A stretch of 64,000 bases of DNA, taken from positions 558,001 to 622,000 of the forward strand of contig JABUFB010000008.1 of NCBI GenBank assembly GCA_013314775.1. The letters run 5' to 3'. The DNA comes from Armatimonadota bacterium (GTDB taxonomy: Bacteria > Armatimonadota > Zipacnadia > Zipacnadales > JABUFB01). The position numbers and the translations under genes were made by a program. Each line of letters starts with the position of its first letter. Within the stretch, counting starts at the first letter, position 1. Positions 61,237 to 64,000 of the stretch are shown here, piece by piece. The notes beneath the pieces were generated by a model. The model had not been told where the DNA came from. It searched no databases and saw nothing but the letters and a program-made list of their open reading frames with translations.

Positions 61237-63789
61237 TCAGCGCCCGATCACCAGTTCGTTCCCCACCGCGACTACTTTCGGCTCGCCGAGTTCCGGCGAC
61301 CATGCCATGGTGCGCTCGATCCCGGGCAGCAGGTCGAAGCAGTTGTCCGGCAGCGGGGCTTCCCCATTCAGATCCAGGCACACGCCCCACGCGAACACAT
61401 CCGACCGGAACGTTACCGTCAGCCCGTCTTCGGCCAGCGACACCTCAATCTCAGGCCGCGCCAATGCAAGGTCCTTGAAGCGTTCCAGGAGCAGACGGTG
61501 CTGGGCGATGACGCGGCCATCGGCCAGAAGCGCCGCGAATGCCCCGCTTTCTGCAAAGCCCTGCTGTTCCCAATCCGCGCGGCTGATCTGCGCAAGTGGA
61601 GTGGAGGCATTGGCCGGAAGCGTCACGGGGCGCGAATCATCCAGCGGCAGACCGCCGTCGAAGCGGAACACGCCGAAGCGCAGGTCACCGGTCCAGTCAT
61701 CCGGCGAGTCATTCACCCCGAACACCGTCACCATGCCCTCGTCTTCGGCAACGACCACGCTCACCGGCTGGAAAGCGCGGCGCACCGGGTGGAAAGCGAG
61801 TTTCCGGCGCAGGTAGTAGTCCACGATGGTCCAGCCGTGGGTCGCGGGCCATGAATCGTTGTACATCCAGAAGATCGCCGAGGAGCTGCTGAACATGCGC
61901 CGGCGATAGTTGCAGATGTACTCGGAGAGCCCTTCAGCCTGCAGTAGCGCGCTGGCGAAGCAGTAGTCGGCAAGTTCCATCCGACTGGCCTCCAGGCCTA
62001 ACCAGTCCAGCACCGCCCTGTACGTCACTCCCTCATCAGCACGCCAGAAATTGGCGGCGTTGTCGTGATGCTCCCAGGCGAAGGACCGGAAGCTGAACTG
62101 GTCGCCCAGGCACTGGGCCAGGGTGGCCGGTGAACTCGCGCCGAGTACGCCGCCCTCATTGGGAAAGCGGTCCACGAAGTTGCGGTAGGCCCAGAAGTCG
62201 GTGCCATACTGGCCGAGGGTCACATCCCACGGATGTTGGTCTCCGGTAGTGGGCTCGTTGGGGAACCGGTGGCCTTCAGAGTACGGCGAACTGGGCCAGT
62301 ATGGGCGCGAGGTGTCCTCTTCCTGCAGAATAACGGGGATCACGTGGTGGAATAGGCTGTAGTCGGGCAGCGACTTGCCGGACCGGTCATAGCCCCACGC
62401 CCAGACGCCCCACTCCAGTTCGTTGTTCCCGCACCAGATCGCGAGCGATGGGTGATTCGCCATATGGCGCACATTCCACCGGATCTCGCGGCGCACTTCT
62501 GCGAGGAACGCAGGATCATCCGCCGGGTACTTGGAGCAGGCGAAAGCGAGATCATGCCACACCAGCACTCCCTTTTCGTCGCAGCAGTCCAGCAGGCGGT
62601 CGCCCACGTAGTACCCACCGCCCCAGATGCGCAGGAGATTGCAGTTCGATTCCACCGCAAGGTCCACCAGCGCACGGCACCGTGCATCCATGTCCTCCGC
62701 GAGGCCACCGGCTTCGGAATCTCCCTGAGGCGCGAGCATATCCGGCGGGACCCAGTTGCCGCCCTTGCAGAAGATGGGGCGACCGTTGACCTTGATGATG
62801 AAGTAGTCGCCCACCTGAGGATGCGGGCTGCGGTCGATTTCCACCGTGCGGATTCCGGTGCGCGTCTTGCGCTCGTAAATGGTTTCGCTGCCCGCCTTGA
62901 GGCACGCCGAGACCGCATACAAGCTCTGCGCGCCATGCCCCACAGGCCACCACAGGTCCGGGGAGTCGATGGGCAACTGCACCTCGGCGACGCTCTCCCC
63001 CACCCCGGCGGCAAAATCAGCTGATTCGCTGGCCACTGTGTTGCCGCCGGGATCATCGGCGGACGCCAACAGACGCAGTTGCACGGGCTCACCGGTGGGG
63101 TTGGTCACATGAGCCCGCACACGGAGCGTCGCCGAACGATGATCCGGCGCGAGTTCCGGCAGAACCACGAGGTCTTCGATCCACGGCGCGGTGGACCACT
63201 CCAACCTGACGCTGCCCACGATGCCCACATTGATAAGCCGCGGGTTCCAATCCCACCCAGCCTGGTACTGAGCCTTGCGCATCCAGTGACGCTTGTTCAG
63301 GAGCGTTTCGGGAGCCTGGTTGTATGCAGCGCCCTCGCGGTCCGCCACGTCATACAGCCCGCTCTCCAGGACGACCACGAGCGTGTTCTCGCCGGGCTTC
63401 AGCTTGCCGGTCACGTCGACATGGCAGGGCCGGTGGACGTTTCCGTGCCTGCCGATCTCTTCGCCATTCAGGAAGATCACTGCATTGAGGTCCAGACCTT
63501 CGAAGCAGAGCCGGCACGGGGAACTCGCCGCCTTCGGGGGCGCATTGAAAACCCGGCGATAGACCCACACCTGCTCCTCAACCCAGCGAGCCTTGAGACT
63601 GTTCAGGCCGATGTTCGGATCATCAAGGATCCCCGCTCGCTGCAGTTCCCGGTGTATTTCTCCGGGCACGGCGATGGGGATGTAACGCTGCCCGTCGAGC
63701 TCCGGCGCGACACCGTGCTCCCACCGGCCGTGAAGACCTTCGGTCCAGGTGACTTGCCAGGTGCCATTGAGACAGAGTGTGTTGACCAT
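61237..63789 (-). CDS. GH2 family beta-mannosidase-like enzyme
   Basis: An 850-residue protein from the ATG at 63789 (GAGGT 7 bases upstream; the frame stays open far beyond but without a site). There is no signal peptide, so it is probably cytosolic. The order is GH2 sugar-binding jelly roll (residues about 1-190, FEGLDLNAVIFLNGEEIG), Ig-like domain, TIM barrel (about 290-610) and C-terminal sandwiches. The acid/base is Glu457 in WCGNNELEWG; the nucleophile is most likely Glu545 in RFPNEGGVLG, in place of the usual SEFG. VGIVGSVRLEW and KGGNWVPPDM are typical of beta-mannosidases. It would hydrolyse imported mannosides. It stands alone on its strand. Confidence 0.9.
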   Translation of the reverse strand: MVNTLCLNGTWQVTWTEGLHGRWEHGVAPELDGQRYIPIAVPGEIHRELQRAGILDDPNIGLNSLKARWVEEQVWVYRRVFNAPPKAASSPCRLCFEGLDLNAVIFLNGEEIGRHGNVHRPCHVDVTGKLKPGENTLVVVLESGLYDVADREGAAYNQAPETLLNKRHWMRKAQYQAGWDWNPRLINVGIVGSVRLEWSTAPWIEDLVVLPELAPDHRSATLRVRAHVTNPTGEPVQLRLLASADDPGGNTVASESADFAAGVGESVAEVQLPIDSPDLWWPVGHGAQSLYAVSACLKAGSETIYERKTRTGIRTVEIDRSPHPQVGDYFIIKVNGRPIFCKGGNWVPPDMLAPQGDSEAGGLAEDMDARCRALVDLAVESNCNLLRIWGGGYYVGDRLLDCCDEKGVLVWHDLAFACSKYPADDPAFLAEVRREIRWNVRHMANHPSLAIWCGNNELEWGVWAWGYDRSGKSLPDYSLFHHVIPVILQEEDTSRPYWPSSPYSEGHRFPNEPTTGDQHPWDVTLGQYGTDFWAYRNFVDRFPNEGGVLGASSPATLAQCLGDQFSFRSFAWEHHDNAANFWRADEGVTYRAVLDWLGLEASRMELADYCFASALLQAEGLSEYICNYRRRMFSSSSAIFWMYNDSWPATHGWTIVDYYLRRKLAFHPVRRAFQPVSVVVAEDEGMVTVFGVNDSPDDWTGDLRFGVFRFDGGLPLDDSRPVTLPANASTPLAQISRADWEQQGFAESGAFAALLADGRVIAQHRLLLERFKDLALARPEIEVSLAEDGLTVTFRSDVFAWGVCLDLNGEAPLPDNCFDLLPGIERTMAWSPELGEPKVVAVGNELVIGR

Positions 63790-63958
63790 CGCGGTAACCT
63801 CGAGGGACAGTTGGGGTGGCGGCGCGCGAGGCGCCAGGACAGGAGACGGTTCGTGGAGAGGCGCCGGGAATCCTGCCGGTGCGTGGAAGTCAGGACTCCG
63901 TTGGCTTGCGTCGACTCCATTGCCGGCCAGGGGCGAGTGACCACGCGAACGCGAACCC

Positions 63959-63990
63959 GGCAGGAGCGTCCCCGCCCCCACGCTCCTGCC
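63959..63990. terminator. Perfect 11-bp hairpin near the right edge
   Basis: GGCAGGAGCGT at 63959-63969 pairs fully with ACGCTCCTGCC at 63980-63990 around a C-rich 10-base loop. It probably ends a transcript from a gene beyond the right edge or insulates the GH2 gene. No T-run is seen. The rest of 63790-64000 shows no gene. Confidence 0.5.
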
Positions 63991-64000
63991 GTATCCACGT

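Overview
The window is high-GC bacterial chromosome with about 33 protein genes on both strands. I see no rRNA, tRNA, CRISPR array, transposase or phage gene. A phosphate-selective porin beside pstSCAB implies an outer membrane. The short Bacillus-like type of glutamine synthetase, the many very large secreted glycosidase-like proteins, a UroD-like methyltransferase, a PcRGLX/YetA-type lyase and a GH106 rhamnosidase together suggest an uncultured diderm of the Armatimonadota, Hydrogenedentota or PVC type. That placement is inference; nothing in the window is a phylogenetic marker.

Layout. 1-11157: a truncated TIM-barrel hydrolase, a NodB-like protein, two giant secreted hydrolase-like proteins, and a cold-shock gene with a long leader, its own promoter and a strong terminator. 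11363-20176: a tight plus-strand run of aminotransferase IV, mtnA, a clan-A glycosidase, a UroD/MtaA-like protein, a second secreted glycosidase-like protein and an aldo/keto reductase. 20261-25667: a phosphate-starvation unit made of an 11-bp-period PHO-box array, a porin and pstS-pstC-pstA-pstB, with hairpins between cistrons. 25683-31562 (minus): GH16 glucanase, sugar isomerase and exo-rhamnogalacturonan-lyase-like protein. 31741-38114: glnA, a B12-type radical SAM protein, a Trm11-like methyltransferase and a secreted glycosidase-like protein that appears catalytically dead. 38304-40899: two parallel beta-helix proteins, the second a predicted lipoprotein. 40990-44724 (minus): a phosphodiesterase-like enzyme and a CBM9 glycosidase. 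44892-48161: a 1090-residue glycosidase-like protein, followed by an orphan Flp pilin. 48459-59529 (minus): GH123/DUF4091-like glycosidase, GH106 rhamnosidase and heparinase II/III lyase. 59707-63789: neutral-ceramidase-like enzyme, a probable oxidoreductase remnant and a GH2 beta-mannosidase-like enzyme.

How the genes fit together. The main theme is extracellular breakdown of complex polysaccharides: pectin or rhamnogalacturonan (RGL, GH106, pectate-lyase-like), beta-glucan (GH16), mannoside (GH2) and uronate-containing polymers (heparinase). Cytosolic isomerase and reductase genes sit beside the secreted ones. No SusC/SusD or sugar transporter is present. The housekeeping genes (pst, glnA, csp, mtnA) are embedded between these blocks. 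Most starts are supported by GGAGG-type ribosome binding sites, several with GTG. No gene-free stretch exceeds 300 bases.
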